Assembly (NCBI RefSeq): GCF_025854335.1
Contig: NZ_CP107716.1
Span: 675,001 to 739,000 of the forward strand
DNA length: 64,000 nt
Origin: Pelagibacterium flavum
Lineage (GTDB): Bacteria > Pseudomonadota > Alphaproteobacteria > Rhizobiales > Devosiaceae
Direction of reading: 5' to 3'
Shown here: positions 19,266 through 30,200 of the stretch, in pieces
Position numbering within the stretch: position 1 is the stretch's first letter
Layout: the number at the start of each line of letters is the position of its first letter
Notes under the pieces: model-generated
What the model saw: the letters and a program-made list of their open reading frames with translations, nothing else
Databases searched by the model: none
What the model was told of the DNA's origin: nothing
Program-made: the position numbers and the translations under genes

Positions 19266-20807
19266 ATGGCTGATAATAACAAAAACAATGGCGATCTTGC
19301 TTTTACCGCTGACCTTTTCAAGGCGGCGGACAAGCTTAGGGGCAATCTGGAGCCGAGCGAATATAAGCACGTTGCGCTTGGGCTGATCTTTCTCAAATAC
19401 ATATCTGATGCCTTCGAGGCTCAGCGGGCCAAACTGCTCAAGATTGATAATGCTGATCCCGAGGAGCCGGAGGAATACATCGGCGACAACGTCTTCTGGG
19501 TGCCGAAAACAGCCCGCTGGTCGCATTTGCAGGCAAATGCGAAGCGCCCCGAAATCGGGCTGTTGATCGATCAGGCTATGGATGCCATCGAGAATGAACC
19601 CTCAAATGAAGGCTTGAAGGGCGTTTTGCCCAAGAATTACGCTCGACCCACGCTCAACAAGACGATGCTTGGCGAGTTGATTGATCTCTTTTCCAACATC
19701 GGCATGCACGACAGCACAGACAAGGCACGGGACGTTCTCGGGCGGGTCTATGAGTATTTCCTGTCGGGCTTTGCCGGTTCAGAGGGCAAGCGTGGTGGTG
19801 AGTTCTTTACACCGCGTTCGGTGGTACGCACTCTGGTGGAAATGCTCGAGCCGTTCCAAGGGCGTGTCTATGACCCATGTTGCGGTTCGGGCGGCATGTT
19901 CGTGCAATCGGAGAAGTTCATCGAGGATCACGGCGGTCGGCGCGATGCGATCTCGGTCTATGGGCAGGAGATCAATCACACCACTTGGCGGCTGGCCAAA
20001 ATGAACCTCGCGGTTCAGGGGATCGATGCCGACATCAAATGGAACAACGAAGGCAGCTTTCATCGGGACGAGCACCCGGATTTGAAGGCCGACTTCATCA
20101 TGGCCAACCCGCCGTTTAATATCTCGGATTGGGGCGGCGAACGGTTGGCTGAGGACGCACGTTGGCGCTTTGGCACTCCGCCCAAGGGCAACGCAAATTT
20201 CGGCTGGCTGCAGCATATATATCATCACCTTGCCCCGCGTGGGACGGCGGGCGTGGTGCTTGCCAATGGTTCAATGTCATCTCAGCAGTCGGGGGAAGGC
20301 GAAATTCGCAAAGCGATGATCGAGGCGGACGCTGTCGACTGTATGGTGGCGCTTCCCGGTCAGTTGTTCTACTCGACACAAATTCCGGCCTGCCTCTGGA
20401 TACTGGCGCGGGACAAAAGCGCAAATGGTCACCGCGACCGACGCGGCGAAATCCTGTTTATCGACGCGCGCAAGCTTGGTTTCATGGTGGACCGGGTGCG
20501 GCGGGAATTTTCGCCCGGCGACATTGCAACGATTGCGGACACCTACCACCGTTGGCGCAACAAGGATCATGCCGAGGCTTACGCTGATGAACCGGGTTTC
20601 TGCAAATCAGCGACACTCGATGAGGTACGACAACATGGCCATGTGCTGACGCCGGGGCGCTATGTTGGGGCGGCGGACGCCGAAGATGATGGAGTGCCGT
20701 TCGAGGAGAAGTTCGCAGAACTACGGGAAAAGCTGCAAGCTCAGTTTGTTGAGGGACGGGCATTGGAGGAGGAGATTGCGCAGGCATTGGGGCAACTCGA
20801 TGCCTGA
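19266..20807 (+). CDS. hsdM: Type I restriction-modification methylase subunit HsdM
   Basis: HsdM transfers methyl groups to adenine within the site chosen by HsdS. The N-terminal HsdM domain ([14 protein letters not shown] start, here [20 protein letters not shown]), the SAM site [10 protein letters not shown] near residue 217 and the N6-adenine catalytic box NPPF near 283 are clear. Length (513 residues) is normal. The start ATG at 19266 follows GGGGGGCCT; the upstream extension to 19215 has no homology. It overlaps hsdS by 8 bases. Confidence 0.95.
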   Translation: MADNNKNNGDLAFTADLFKAADKLRGNLEPSEYKHVALGLIFLKYISDAFEAQRAKLLKIDNADPEEPEEYIGDNVFWVPKTARWSHLQANAKRPEIGLLIDQAMDAIENEPSNEGLKGVLPKNYARPTLNKTMLGELIDLFSNIGMHDSTDKARDVLGRVYEYFLSGFAGSEGKRGGEFFTPRSVVRTLVEMLEPFQGRVYDPCCGSGGMFVQSEKFIEDHGGRRDAISVYGQEINHTTWRLAKMNLAVQGIDADIKWNNEGSFHRDEHPDLKADFIMANPPFNISDWGGERLAEDARWRFGTPPKGNANFGWLQHIYHHLAPRGTAGVVLANGSMSSQQSGEGEIRKAMIEADAVDCMVALPGQLFYSTQIPACLWILARDKSANGHRDRRGEILFIDARKLGFMVDRVRREFSPGDIATIADTYHRWRNKDHAEAYADEPGFCKSATLDEVRQHGHVLTPGRYVGAADAEDDGVPFEEKFAELREKLQAQFVEGRALEEEIAQALGQLDA

Positions 20808-22065
20808 CACGTTCACTTTGAAAGAAATTTGCACCCTGATCACGAAGGGTACGACCCCGACCACCGTTGGCGGTCATTTTGCGGAGCACGGTATCAACTT
20901 TATCAAGTCTGAGAGCCTTGCCTATGACGGAAGTATCGATACGGGCAAGTTTGCATTTGTGGATCTTGCAACACACCAGATGCTCAAGAGGTCACAGATC
21001 GCAGAACACGACATTCTCTATTCCATCGCCGGGGTCCATCTTGGCAAATGTGGATTGGCCACAGCAGCAATGCTCCCAGCCAACACCAATCAAGCTGTTG
21101 CAATTCTTCGAGTGGACCCTCAGAAGGCGTCACCAGCATATATTTCGTACTTCTTGCGCAATCCCAAATTCGTGCAAAGCGTGCTGAACAGCGTCGCTCA
21201 GTCGGCTCAGCCCAACGTCAATCTTGGAGATATTGGGAGATTTCGTGTTCCAAGGCTGCCGTTATCGGCGCAGATAGAGATAGCCGACATCCTCGGCTCC
21301 CTCGACGACAAGATCGAACTGAACCGGCGCACCAATGAAACCCTCGAAGCGATGGCGCAGGCTATTTTTCGAGACTGGTTCGTCGATTTCGGCCCCACAC
21401 GCCGCAAGATCGACGGCGCGTCCGATCCTCTCGCCATCATGGGTGGAGTGGTCACCCATCCCTTCCGCGCGCAGGAACTGGCCGACCTGTTCCCGGATCG
21501 GCTCGGGGACAACGGGCTGCCTGAGGGGTGGACGCTAGGGCATTTAGAAGATGTTCTGGAACTAGCCTATGGCAAGGCTTTGAATAAGAAGGACCGTCGC
21601 CAAGGCTCCTACCCGGTGTATGGCTCCGGTGGCATAGGTGGTTGGCATGACACTGCCCTTGTTCAAGGACCGTCCATCATCGTTGGCCGTAAAGGCACGG
21701 TGGGAAGTCTCTATTGGGAGGACCGCGATTTCTATCCTATCGATACCGTATTCTTCGTAAAGTCCCAATGGCCAATGGCATACTGTTTCTACCTGTTGCA
21801 GACATTGGGGTTGCACAACATGAACACGGATGCCGCCGTACCCGGCCTGAATAGAAACAATGCCTATCGGTGCGAAACTCCGATTGTTGGGCCAGAGATC
21901 ATAGGGGCGTTTCAAAGCATCGCTGGACATTTGCGGCAGAAGATTGCGGCAAACAATGAGCAAGTCCGAACCCTCGCCAACACCCGCGACTTGTTGCTCC
22001 CCAAACTGATGTCCGGTGAAATCCGCCTTCGCGACGCCGAGAAGCTGGCGGAGGACGCGGCATGA
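20800..22065 (+). CDS. hsdS: Type I restriction specificity subunit HsdS
   Basis: The 421-residue protein has two target-recognition domains, each followed by a conserved helix: the central one reads [20 protein letters not shown] and the C-terminal one [18 protein letters not shown], ending [11 protein letters not shown]. The two TRDs set the two half-sites of the DNA target, which cannot be predicted by eye. The start overlaps the hsdM stop, so translation is coupled. Confidence 0.94.
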   Translation: MPDTFTLKEICTLITKGTTPTTVGGHFAEHGINFIKSESLAYDGSIDTGKFAFVDLATHQMLKRSQIAEHDILYSIAGVHLGKCGLATAAMLPANTNQAVAILRVDPQKASPAYISYFLRNPKFVQSVLNSVAQSAQPNVNLGDIGRFRVPRLPLSAQIEIADILGSLDDKIELNRRTNETLEAMAQAIFRDWFVDFGPTRRKIDGASDPLAIMGGVVTHPFRAQELADLFPDRLGDNGLPEGWTLGHLEDVLELAYGKALNKKDRRQGSYPVYGSGGIGGWHDTALVQGPSIIVGRKGTVGSLYWEDRDFYPIDTVFFVKSQWPMAYCFYLLQTLGLHNMNTDAAVPGLNRNNAYRCETPIVGPEIIGAFQSIAGHLRQKIAANNEQVRTLANTRDLLLPKLMSGEIRLRDAEKLAEDAA

Positions 22066-22889
22066 GCAGCTTGACCGATATCGATAAACGGTATCTGGAA
22101 AAGTTGTTTGGCATGCCGTCTGGCTACGTTCTCGACTATAGCGATGCTACCTATGGCGAGTTCTTCGGTCGCCACAACATCGATATTCACGGCAGGAAAT
22201 ATCAGACCTATGGGACCTCCAAGGCGAAAAAGATGCGCGCATTCTGGGAGCAAGAGCCAGACAAAATTGTAGCGCCCGTTCTCAATGAAATGCTCACTGC
22301 CCATGAGGTTGATTGCGACCTGAATGACAAGCCGCTCGATAAGCGTCTTTTCGAAAAGTGCAGTGAGATCATCACGAAAATATCGGGTGGATCGATAACC
22401 ACCACGACTGAAACAGTCGATGCGTTCCTTGAGAGGGAATTCACAATTCCCAATCTCGACAGGCTACCGGTTGAACCGATGGTTGCTTCGATCATTCAGG
22501 CGCGTTTGGCTGAGGCTCGGAAAGCACTCAATGCGGGCGCTAGTCTTTCGGTCATCTTCTTGTGCGGAAGCGTGCTCGAAGGTGTTTTATTGGGTGTAGC
22601 ACAAAGCAATCCTGTCAAGTTTAACAGATCGTCTGCCAGCCCGAAAGACGAGCACGGCAAGGTCAGACCGTATCATCAGTGGACGTTGTCTCAGTTTATC
22701 GACGTCGCATGCGATGTTGGAATTTTAAAGCTGGACGTCAAAAAATTCAGTCACGGATTGCGGGATTTCCGGAACTATATTCATCCTTACGAGCAGATGG
22801 CGTCGGGCTTCGCACCCGATGAACATACGGCAAAAGTCTGCTTTCAAGTGCTGAAGGCTGCGCTAGCCAGCGTTGCAGGGACGCGCTAG
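22062..22889 (+). CDS. Abortive-infection-like protein encoded inside the hsd operon
   Basis: The 275-residue protein begins with a domain (LEKLFGMPSGYVLDYSDATY...KAKKMRAFWEQEP) that I recognise from proteins annotated as abortive infection family (AbiJ N-terminal-like). The C-terminal half (SLSVIFLCGSVLEGVLLG, HGLRDFRNYIHPYEQM) resembles the HEPN-like/Abi C-terminal region; the RDFRNYIHP stretch looks like an Rx4-6H motif typical of HEPN RNases. It overlaps hsdS by 4 bases and precedes hsdR by 15, so it is part of the restriction operon. Function as a backup toxin or accessory is inferred. Confidence 0.7.
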   Translation: MSSLTDIDKRYLEKLFGMPSGYVLDYSDATYGEFFGRHNIDIHGRKYQTYGTSKAKKMRAFWEQEPDKIVAPVLNEMLTAHEVDCDLNDKPLDKRLFEKCSEIITKISGGSITTTTETVDAFLEREFTIPNLDRLPVEPMVASIIQARLAEARKALNAGASLSVIFLCGSVLEGVLLGVAQSNPVKFNRSSASPKDEHGKVRPYHQWTLSQFIDVACDVGILKLDVKKFSHGLRDFRNYIHPYEQMASGFAPDEHTAKVCFQVLKAALASVAGTR

Positions 22890-22904
22890 GCGCGCAGAGG
22901 GGAT

Positions 22905-25900
22905 ATGAGCGACGAAGTTACTCAATACATCCAGCCGGAGACGAACTTTTCCCACACTGGCTTTTCCGAGGCGCTTGTCGAAGATGCTGCTGTCGCGATC
23001 CTGACCCAACTTGGTTACGATTTCCGCCCCGCAACCGAAATAGCGCCCGATGGCACGGCTCCGCTCCGCACGGCCTATGCAGACGTTGTGTTGGAGAGCG
23101 TGCTGGCGGACGCGGTGGCCCGCATCAATCTCGATGTGCCGTCCGAGGCACGAGAGGCCGCGATCCGGGAAGTTCTCCGAAGCGAAACGCCTTCCCTGAT
23201 CGAAGAGAACCGGCGCATCCATAAGCTGATAGCCGAGGGCATCGACGTCGAATTTGCTGCCGGGGATGGCGCGTTTCGTGGTGCGAAAGTCTGGTTGATC
23301 GATTTTGACGACAGCGAGAACAATGACTGGCTTGTCACGACCCAGTTCACTGTGGCTGAGAACCGCCGGACGCGACGGCCCGATATTATCGTCTTCGTCA
23401 ACGGGCTTCCGCTCGGGATCATAGAACTCAAGAATGCAGGTAATGAACAGGCGACCATCGAGAACGCTTATCGCCAATTGCAGACATACAAGTCGCAAAT
23501 TCCCGGTCTGTTTCGTACCAATGCCGTGATGGTGGCATCCGATGGGATGTTAGCACGCATCGGCTCGCTGACAGCCGATGAGGATCGGTTTATGCCTTGG
23601 CGCAGCGCGACCGGCGCTGCTGACGATTTCACACCACACGGCCCCCGTGAGATGGAAACGCTGTTGCGGGGGGTGTTTGACCGCGAACGGTTCCTTGCGC
23701 TGATCCGGGATTTCACAGTCTTTGGTGATCGCGGCGATGGGCCGATAAAGATCATCGCGGGGTACCACCAGTTTCACGGCGCACGAAAGGCACTCGACAG
23801 TGCCGTAGAGGCTTCGCGGCCCGACGGTGACCGCAAGATCGGCGTGATCTGGCACACGCAAGGATCGGGTAAGAGCCTTCTCATGGCCTTTCTCGGTGGT
23901 CTGGTCGTGCGCTCGGAGGCGCTGGAAAACCCCACCCTCGTTGTGCTGACCGACCGTAACGATCTCGACGACCAGCTTTATGGCACTTTCAGCCTGTGCA
24001 AGGATTTGATCCGCCAGACACCACAGCAGGCCAATAGCCGGGACGAATTGCGGCAGTTGCTCGACCGCGCATCAGGTGGAGTGATTTTCACGACGGTGCA
24101 AAAATTCTCGCCGGAGAAGGGCGAGGAGACATTCCCGGTACTGACTGACCGGCGCAATGTCATTGTCATGGCCGATGAAGCCCATCGCAGCCAATATGGT
24201 TTTGATGCGCGCCTCGACACAAAGACCGGTCAGCGGCGATATGGCTTTGCCCACTATATCAGGCAGGCACTGCCCAACGCCTCCTTTATCGGGTTCACCG
24301 GCACACCCATCGAGGCCGATGACGTCAATACGCCTGCGATCTTTGGCAACTACATCGACATCTATGACGTCACCCGAGCCGTCGAGGACAAGGCGACGGT
24401 GCCAATCTACTACGAGAGCCGTCTTGCCCGCATTGAACTGGACGATGAGGAAAAGCCTCGGATCGATGCAGAGATAGAAGCAATCCTTGAAGACGAAGAC
24501 TTAACTGCACAGGAAAAGCAAAAGGCCAAATGGACGACAATCGAGCGTCTGGTCGGCGCTGACAAACGCCTCAAGCAGATTGCTGCCGATCTGGTTCAGC
24601 ATCTTGAGACCCGCATCGAAGGCATGAACGGCGGCAGGGCAATGGCCGTCTGCATGAGCCGCCGCATATGCGTCGAACTTTACAAGCACATCATAGCGTT
24701 GCGTCCAGACTGGCATTCCGATGATGATGAAGAGGGCGCGATCAAAATCGTGATGACGGGGTCGGCCTCCGATCCCGAGGACTGGCAGCCGCATATCGGG
24801 CCCAAGCGCCGCCGCGATCTTCTGGCCAAGCGCGCCCGCAATCCTGATGACCCGCTCAAGCTGGTGATCGTCCGTGACATGTGGCTGACAGGCTTTGACG
24901 CCCCGGCGATGCACACGATGTATATCGACAAGCCCATGCGCGGCCACGGGCTGATGCAGGCCATCGCTCGCGTCAACCGCGTGTTCAAGGACAAGGCGGG
25001 CGGGCTGGTTGTCGACTACATCGGCATCGCCAGCAACCTCCAGAAGGCGATGGGGCAATACACAGCCTCGGATCGCTCCAAGACCGGCATTGATGAGGAA
25101 GAAGCCGTTGCCGCGCTCAAGGAACAGTTCGAGATCGTGCGTGCGATGTTTCACGGGCACGACTACTCGCTCGGCATCACCGGCACGCCTCAGCAACGGC
25201 TTGTGGCTCTCGCGGATGCAATCGAGTGGATAGGCCAATGGCTCGATGAACAGTCACAGCGCGAGGAGACCATCGAAGGCAAGAAGAGGGCGCGGCGGCG
25301 GTTCAATGATGCAGTGCTGGCCCTCAGTGTTGCTTATGGCCTCGCATCGGCCAGCGATTATGCCAAAGCCGTCCGCGACGATATCGGGTTCTTTCAGGCC
25401 GTTCGTGCTGCGTTTTCGAAAACGTCTGTAACTGGCAAGCTGACCAGCAGCGCCAAGAATTTCGCTATCGACCAGTTGATGAATGCTGCAGTTGCCAATG
25501 CCGAGATCGTGGACGTCCTGAAAGCTGCGGGCATCAAGTCGCCCGACATATCGATCTTGTCCGAGGCTTTTCTAGCTGAGGTCCAAACAATGGAGCGCAA
25601 GAACCTAGCGCTTGAAGCCCTCAAAAAGCTCATCAATGGCGAAATCACAAGCCGGTCGAAATCCAACGTCGTTGAAGCCAGGACGTTCTTTGCGCGACTT
25701 GAGGAAGCAGTCGCCCGCTACCACGCAAACGCCATTTCCACGGTCGAGATGATCCAGTTCATGATCGACATGGCCAAGGACATCCGGGCGTCGGTGGCGC
25801 GCGGAGACGAGTTAGGACTATCCCAGGAAGAACTCGCCTTCTATGACGCACTCGCGGCGAATGACAGCGCGGTGGAAGCGATGGGAAACGAGCAGTTGAG

Positions 25901-26114
25901 GATCATCGCTTCTGAACTGGTTGAAAGCATGCGGGCGTCGGTGACAATCGATTGGCACAAAAAGGTCAGCGCCCGCGCGAAAATGCGAACGCTCGTGCGC
26001 CGCATACTCAAGAAATATGGCTACCCGCCCGATCTTGAAGCGGAAGCGATCCATACAGTCATTGCGCAGGCAGAGGCGCTGTTGCGGGAAGTATCCCCGG
26101 CGACGGCACCCTAA
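22905..26114 (+). CDS. hsdR: Type I restriction endonuclease subunit HsdR
   Basis: HsdR cuts unmethylated DNA after ATP-driven translocation. The N-terminal nuclease domain has the PD-(D/E)xK core [10 protein letters not shown]...GIIELKN (about residues 158-178). The helicase part has Walker [10 protein letters not shown] (about 315), DEAH in [11 protein letters not shown] (about 423), GFTGTP (about 462) and a late motif VI-like QAIARVNR. A long helical C-terminus follows for complex assembly. The 1069 residues are intact, so the system looks able to function. Confidence 0.95.
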   Translation: MSDEVTQYIQPETNFSHTGFSEALVEDAAVAILTQLGYDFRPATEIAPDGTAPLRTAYADVVLESVLADAVARINLDVPSEAREAAIREVLRSETPSLIEENRRIHKLIAEGIDVEFAAGDGAFRGAKVWLIDFDDSENNDWLVTTQFTVAENRRTRRPDIIVFVNGLPLGIIELKNAGNEQATIENAYRQLQTYKSQIPGLFRTNAVMVASDGMLARIGSLTADEDRFMPWRSATGAADDFTPHGPREMETLLRGVFDRERFLALIRDFTVFGDRGDGPIKIIAGYHQFHGARKALDSAVEASRPDGDRKIGVIWHTQGSGKSLLMAFLGGLVVRSEALENPTLVVLTDRNDLDDQLYGTFSLCKDLIRQTPQQANSRDELRQLLDRASGGVIFTTVQKFSPEKGEETFPVLTDRRNVIVMADEAHRSQYGFDARLDTKTGQRRYGFAHYIRQALPNASFIGFTGTPIEADDVNTPAIFGNYIDIYDVTRAVEDKATVPIYYESRLARIELDDEEKPRIDAEIEAILEDEDLTAQEKQKAKWTTIERLVGADKRLKQIAADLVQHLETRIEGMNGGRAMAVCMSRRICVELYKHIIALRPDWHSDDDEEGAIKIVMTGSASDPEDWQPHIGPKRRRDLLAKRARNPDDPLKLVIVRDMWLTGFDAPAMHTMYIDKPMRGHGLMQAIARVNRVFKDKAGGLVVDYIGIASNLQKAMGQYTASDRSKTGIDEEEAVAALKEQFEIVRAMFHGHDYSLGITGTPQQRLVALADAIEWIGQWLDEQSQREETIEGKKRARRRFNDAVLALSVAYGLASASDYAKAVRDDIGFFQAVRAAFSKTSVTGKLTSSAKNFAIDQLMNAAVANAEIVDVLKAAGIKSPDISILSEAFLAEVQTMERKNLALEALKKLINGEITSRSKSNVVEARTFFARLEEAVARYHANAISTVEMIQFMIDMAKDIRASVARGDELGLSQEELAFYDALAANDSAVEAMGNEQLRIIASELVESMRASVTIDWHKKVSARAKMRTLVRRILKKYGYPPDLEAEAIHTVIAQAEALLREVSPATAP

Positions 26115-26131
26115 GGTTGAGGTATGGCCCA

Positions 26132-26488
26132 ATGAGATTTTTCCAGATTGCAGCGGTGGCAGTGGTGTTCTTCTGTACTGTGGTTCCCGCATCGGCTGAA
26201 CAAATCTCTCGTTGTGTGTTGGAGGTATATTCCGCAACCTTCTTGGACGAACCGTGTAACTTTTCAAGCGGTCCAGACGGCAGTTTCACGATGGGCGTCG
26301 GCAACACCGAAAAGGAAGTGTCTCTCTATTTCGTCTATCTAACCGTCGATGAGGACGACCCAAACGCGGGCTTCGCCTATTGGAACGGCTTTCCGCCAGA
26401 AAATCGTGCACATGATCAGCTCGGTGCGCTGGAAAGGGAAGGGGCGTGCTGGGTGAATGAATTCGTCCGCATTTGCGCTTACCGATGA
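26132..26488 (+). CDS. Small secreted protein of unknown function
   Basis: The 118-residue product has a signal peptide ending near VPASA and then four cysteines (SRCVLE, EPCNFS, EGACWV, RICAY), which could form two disulfides. It lies 17 bases after hsdR. Its stop codon is part of the joint motif copy 2. The ATG at 26132 is preferred over a TTG at 26117. I do not recognise the family. Confidence 0.6.
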   Translation: MRFFQIAAVAVVFFCTVVPASAEQISRCVLEVYSATFLDEPCNFSSGPDGSFTMGVGNTEKEVSLYFVYLTVDEDDPNAGFAYWNGFPPENRAHDQLGALEREGACWVNEFVRICAYR

Positions 26489-26501
26489 ACCTGGGTTCAT
26501 C
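26484..26501. repeat. Joint motif copy 2
   Basis: GATGAACCTGGGTTCATC has 8-bp arms around a 2-base centre. It holds the stop codon of the secreted-protein gene and touches the stop of the convergent recombinase gene, so the two modules meet exactly here. It might also act as a weak bidirectional terminator, but it lacks T-runs. Confidence 0.65.
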
Positions 26502-27054
26502 AGTCAGAAAGCACGCGATAGACAGATGCGCGGCCAATGTTGAGTTGGCGGGCGATCTCGGTTGCCCCCAAACCCTGCTGCCTTAGTTCTACAATCTCGA
26601 CTTTTCGATTGCGTACCGTCGGCTTACGCCCCTTATACTTGCCCTCTCGCTTCGCCTTCTGGATGCCCTCGCGCTGGCGCTCCAGCATCATTTCTCGTTC
26701 GAACTGCGCCATTGCTCCAAACATCGTCAACATGAGCTTGCCCGTAGGCGACTTTGTGTCGACCTCGCTGCCGCCGAAGTTGAGAATGCGCAGACCAACT
26801 CCTTTGCGCTCCAACTGGTCCAGAATTGCAAGAAGGTCGGCGGTGGACCGTGCAAGGCGATCCAGCTTTGTTACAACGAAGGTATCGCCATCACGAACAA
26901 ATCCCAGCGCATTTTCAAGCTCGGCACGCTGCGAAACAGACGATACCTGCTCTTCGAAAACTCTCTCCACCCCTGCGAGCGCCAAATCTCGTCGCTGAGC
27001 CTCCAACCCTGCAACTTGGTCAGCCGTTGATGTACGCGCGTAACCCACCAGCAT
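26500..27054 (-). CDS. Serine recombinase (resolvase/invertase family)
   Basis: The 184-residue protein has the catalytic serine in LVGYARTSTADQ, the arginine/aspartate block VTKLDRLARSTADLL and a C-terminal Hin-type HTH (LRQQGLGATEIARQLNIGRASVYRVL). This is the plan of small Tn3-type resolvases and DNA invertases. The start MLVGYARTST at 27054 is preferred to 27078. No transposase accompanies it. Joint motif copy 2 lies at its 3' end, which makes it a candidate for acting on that motif. Confidence 0.88.
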   Translation of the reverse strand: MLVGYARTSTADQVAGLEAQRRDLALAGVERVFEEQVSSVSQRAELENALGFVRDGDTFVVTKLDRLARSTADLLAILDQLERKGVGLRILNFGGSEVDTKSPTGKLMLTMFGAMAQFEREMMLERQREGIQKAKREGKYKGRKPTVRNRKVEIVELRQQGLGATEIARQLNIGRASVYRVLSD

Positions 27055-27079
27055 TATTCGCTCCTGTCTCTTTAGCATC

Positions 27080-27145
27080 TTAGATATTATAAGACATTTG
27101 TCTCACAATGTCATAACTATGTGTATGAGACGCTGTGCGAAAAAT
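27080..27145. promoter_or_regulatory. AT-rich inverted-repeat region upstream of the recombinase
   Basis: This AT-rich stretch contains AGACATTTGTCT (27092-27103), a palindrome, followed by TCTCAC...TATGAGAC, an imperfect inverted pair. Resolvase genes usually have their res site and promoter here. The region also lies before the divergent SIR2 gene, so it may hold both promoters. Confidence 0.3.
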
Positions 27146-27281
27146 TGGCCATGTCTCGCTAGACCCCGCCCTATCGAGAACCGACAGCTACTCTGAGCCA
27201 GAAGACCTTTAAGTGGAAACGGCAGGCTGGGAGCTTGTGTGGTTTGCGTTCACCGTCCACTATTGCTCGGGGGGGAAATTC

Positions 27282-30200
27282 ATGCAGTTCAAGAAAAACG
27301 GTCCAGACATTCCCGAGCGCCTACTGCAGGCCCATGAGGACGGGCGTGTAGTTTTCTTTTGTGGGGCTGGTATTTCATACCCGGCGGGTCTTCCCGGGTT
27401 TAAGGGCCTCGTCAAACGCATTTACAACGAACTGCGGCTGCATCCTACTGCCGTCGAGCAAACTGCCTTAAAGAATAAGGCCTACGACACGGCAGTTGGT
27501 CAGCTCGAAAGTAGGGCGGTGGGAGGTAGGTTCAAGGTCCGGAAAGCAATCGCCGACGTACTGACCCCTAGGTCTACAGCACCGCGAGCGACATCCACAC
27601 ACGAGGCGCTGCTCACACTGAGCAATGGTGGGGACGATCGCTGTCGTTTAATTACAACGAACTTCGACCGACTTTTTGAGGAGGTCATTCAGCGCCGACG
27701 CTTAAGCCTAGAGACGTACCGTGCACCCCTTTTGCCAATCCCGAAGCGCCGCTGGGATGGCCTCGTCTACTTGCACGGCTTATTGCCGCAGACAGCAGAC
27801 CCATCGGAGATGGACCGTCTGGTCGTTTCAAGTGGAGATTTCGGGCTCGCCTATCTCACCGAAAGGTGGGCTGCCCGGTTCGTCTCAGAGTTATTTCGAA
27901 ACTACATCGTTTGTTTTGTTGGATACAGCATCACTGATCCAGTCCTCCGCTACATGATGGACGCACTGGCTGCTGACCGGATGCTGGGAGAGGCTCCGCC
28001 AGAGGTATTTGCCTTTGGCAACTATGGGCGCGGGAAGGAAGAGCAGGCCGCGAATGAGTGGCGTGCAAAAAACGTCACTCCCATACTCTACCAAAATCAT
28101 AACAATCACGCCCACCTTCATGGCACCTTGAGCGCCTGGGCTGAGACATATCGCGATGGGATCAGAGGACGAGAAAGCATCGTGGCTCGCTATGCGCAAT
28201 CGAAGCCGCTCGGAAGTACTCGACAGGACGACTTTGTGGGTAGAATGCTCTGGGCCCTTAGTCACCCTTCTGGCATCCCCGCAAAGCGGTTCGCAGAGTT
28301 GGATCCCGCTCCGCCGATCGATTGGTTGGATACCTTTGCTGAGACACGTTTCCTGCACCGCGATCTCTCGCGCTTCGGCGTTTCACCAAACGCGGAAGAA
28401 GACGAAAAACTTTCGTTCAGCTTGATTGCCAGACCAAGTGCCTATTCGCATGCTCCCTGGATGCGGCTAATACAGCGATCATTCGACCGTTATTCTCAGT
28501 GGGACGATGTCATGACGCAGGTCGCGCGGTGGCTACTGCGCCATCTCGACGATCCGCAGCTTTTGCTCTGGGCGGCAGGTCAAGGCGACGAGGTACATGA
28601 ACAATTCACGTTTCTTCTAAAGGGCGCCTTAGAGAAGACACCGCCGTCGCCACCTATGCGCAAGTTATGGCAGCTCGTTCTGTCAGGGCGGCTACACACC
28701 GACTTCACTAGGCGGAGCTTGTATGACTGGGCGAAGCACCTAGCTAGCAGTGGACTTACGGCGTACTTGCGCCTGGAGCTAAAGGAGTTGCTCGCGCCAC
28801 GGGTCCGGCTGCGCAAGCGCATTCAATGGCCGTCAGATGACAGCAATGACGGCGAACAGCGGAATGAGTATGTTCGTGATCTAGTCGATTGGGAGATAGT
28901 GCTAGCGGCTGACTATCCACACTCCGCCTTGAAGCACCTAGCCGACGGTGAGGCATGGCAAAATGCTCTCCCCGAGCTACTTTCGGATGCAACAGAGCTG
29001 CTGCGCGATGCGATTGACTTAATGGCGGCGTTGGAGGGTGCGGACGCGCGTTCGGATGGCTCTCACTGGCATCAGCCATCCATCAGACCCCACGCACAAA
29101 ACCGAACTCATCATGATTGGACGGCACTCATCGATTTTGCGCGCGACGCATGGCTTGCGAGCGCAGACCGTGCGCCCGATTTGGCTGCGCGAGAGGTTAG
29201 TCGTTGGCTGGACATTGGCTATCCAGTATTTCGCAGGTTGGCGTTTTACGCGGCAACCGAAAAGCCTTCACTGTTCCCGCCCGAGTTTGGCTATCAGCTA
29301 TTACTGGCTGACGATGCATGGTGGCTCTGGTCAGTCGAGACCCAACGAGAGACATTCCTACTTTTGGCTTCCGTGGCAGAACGTCTGCCAAAGAACAATG
29401 AGCCGTTGCAAAGAGCAATTCTGGAAGGTCCGCCGCAACGCATGTTCGTCGACGATCTTGAGCGAGAACAATTTGAAAGAATTTCTGAACGTGAAATATG
29501 GCGGCGTCTCACAACTTTCCGAGATGTTGGCGGCCAACTTATTCGCGACGCCGCTATCGCACTCGAGAAGCTGTCCGAAGGCCATCCCGACTGGGGAGCG
29601 GCGACGGAGAGAGATCATTTCCCGGTTTGGATTGAGAGCGGCAATAGCTGGCGGGAATACGAAACCGTGCCTGCAAGCCGTCGAGAAATGGAGCAGTGGC
29701 TGCAGGAGCACTCGGAGGTGGACGACCTCCATCGCGAAGACGACTGGCGCGAGCGGTGCCGCCTTGACTTCCCCCGCACCGCTACCGCTTTAATTGCCCT
29801 GTCGTTAGCAGGTACATGGCCGACTGATAGATGGCGACAAGCGTTGCAAGCGTGGTCGGAAGCAGATTTGGTTGGGCTGTCATGGAAGCACCTCGGCCCC
29901 GTGCTCGCCGGGGTGAGTGACGATTTCGTCTCCACTCTCAGTCGTCAGCTTGCTTGGTGGCTGAAGGCGGTAGCGGGCAATGCGAGCGCGGACCCAAAGC
30001 TTTTCTTTACGCTCGTCGACAAGGTGCTTGCCGCTTCGGTTGATGAGGACGAGGAGGAGGACGAGGAGGAGGACGAGGAGGTTGGAGGGCGACATGATTT
30101 CATCACGCAAGCTATCAATCACCCGGTAGGTCTGCTTACAGAGGCCATTCTCGAACGATGGTACGCATCGGGGCTTGAGGATGATCAGGGCTTGTCCGAC

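Noticed and set aside
20587..20602. Fifth copy of the joint motif (GATGAACCGGGTTT)
   Set aside because: It lies inside hsdM coding sequence and lacks the second arm; probably chance.
30042..30081. CRISPR-like or phase-variable repeat
   Set aside because: The repeats are contiguous 9-mers without spacers and keep frame, so they are neither a CRISPR array nor an on/off switch.
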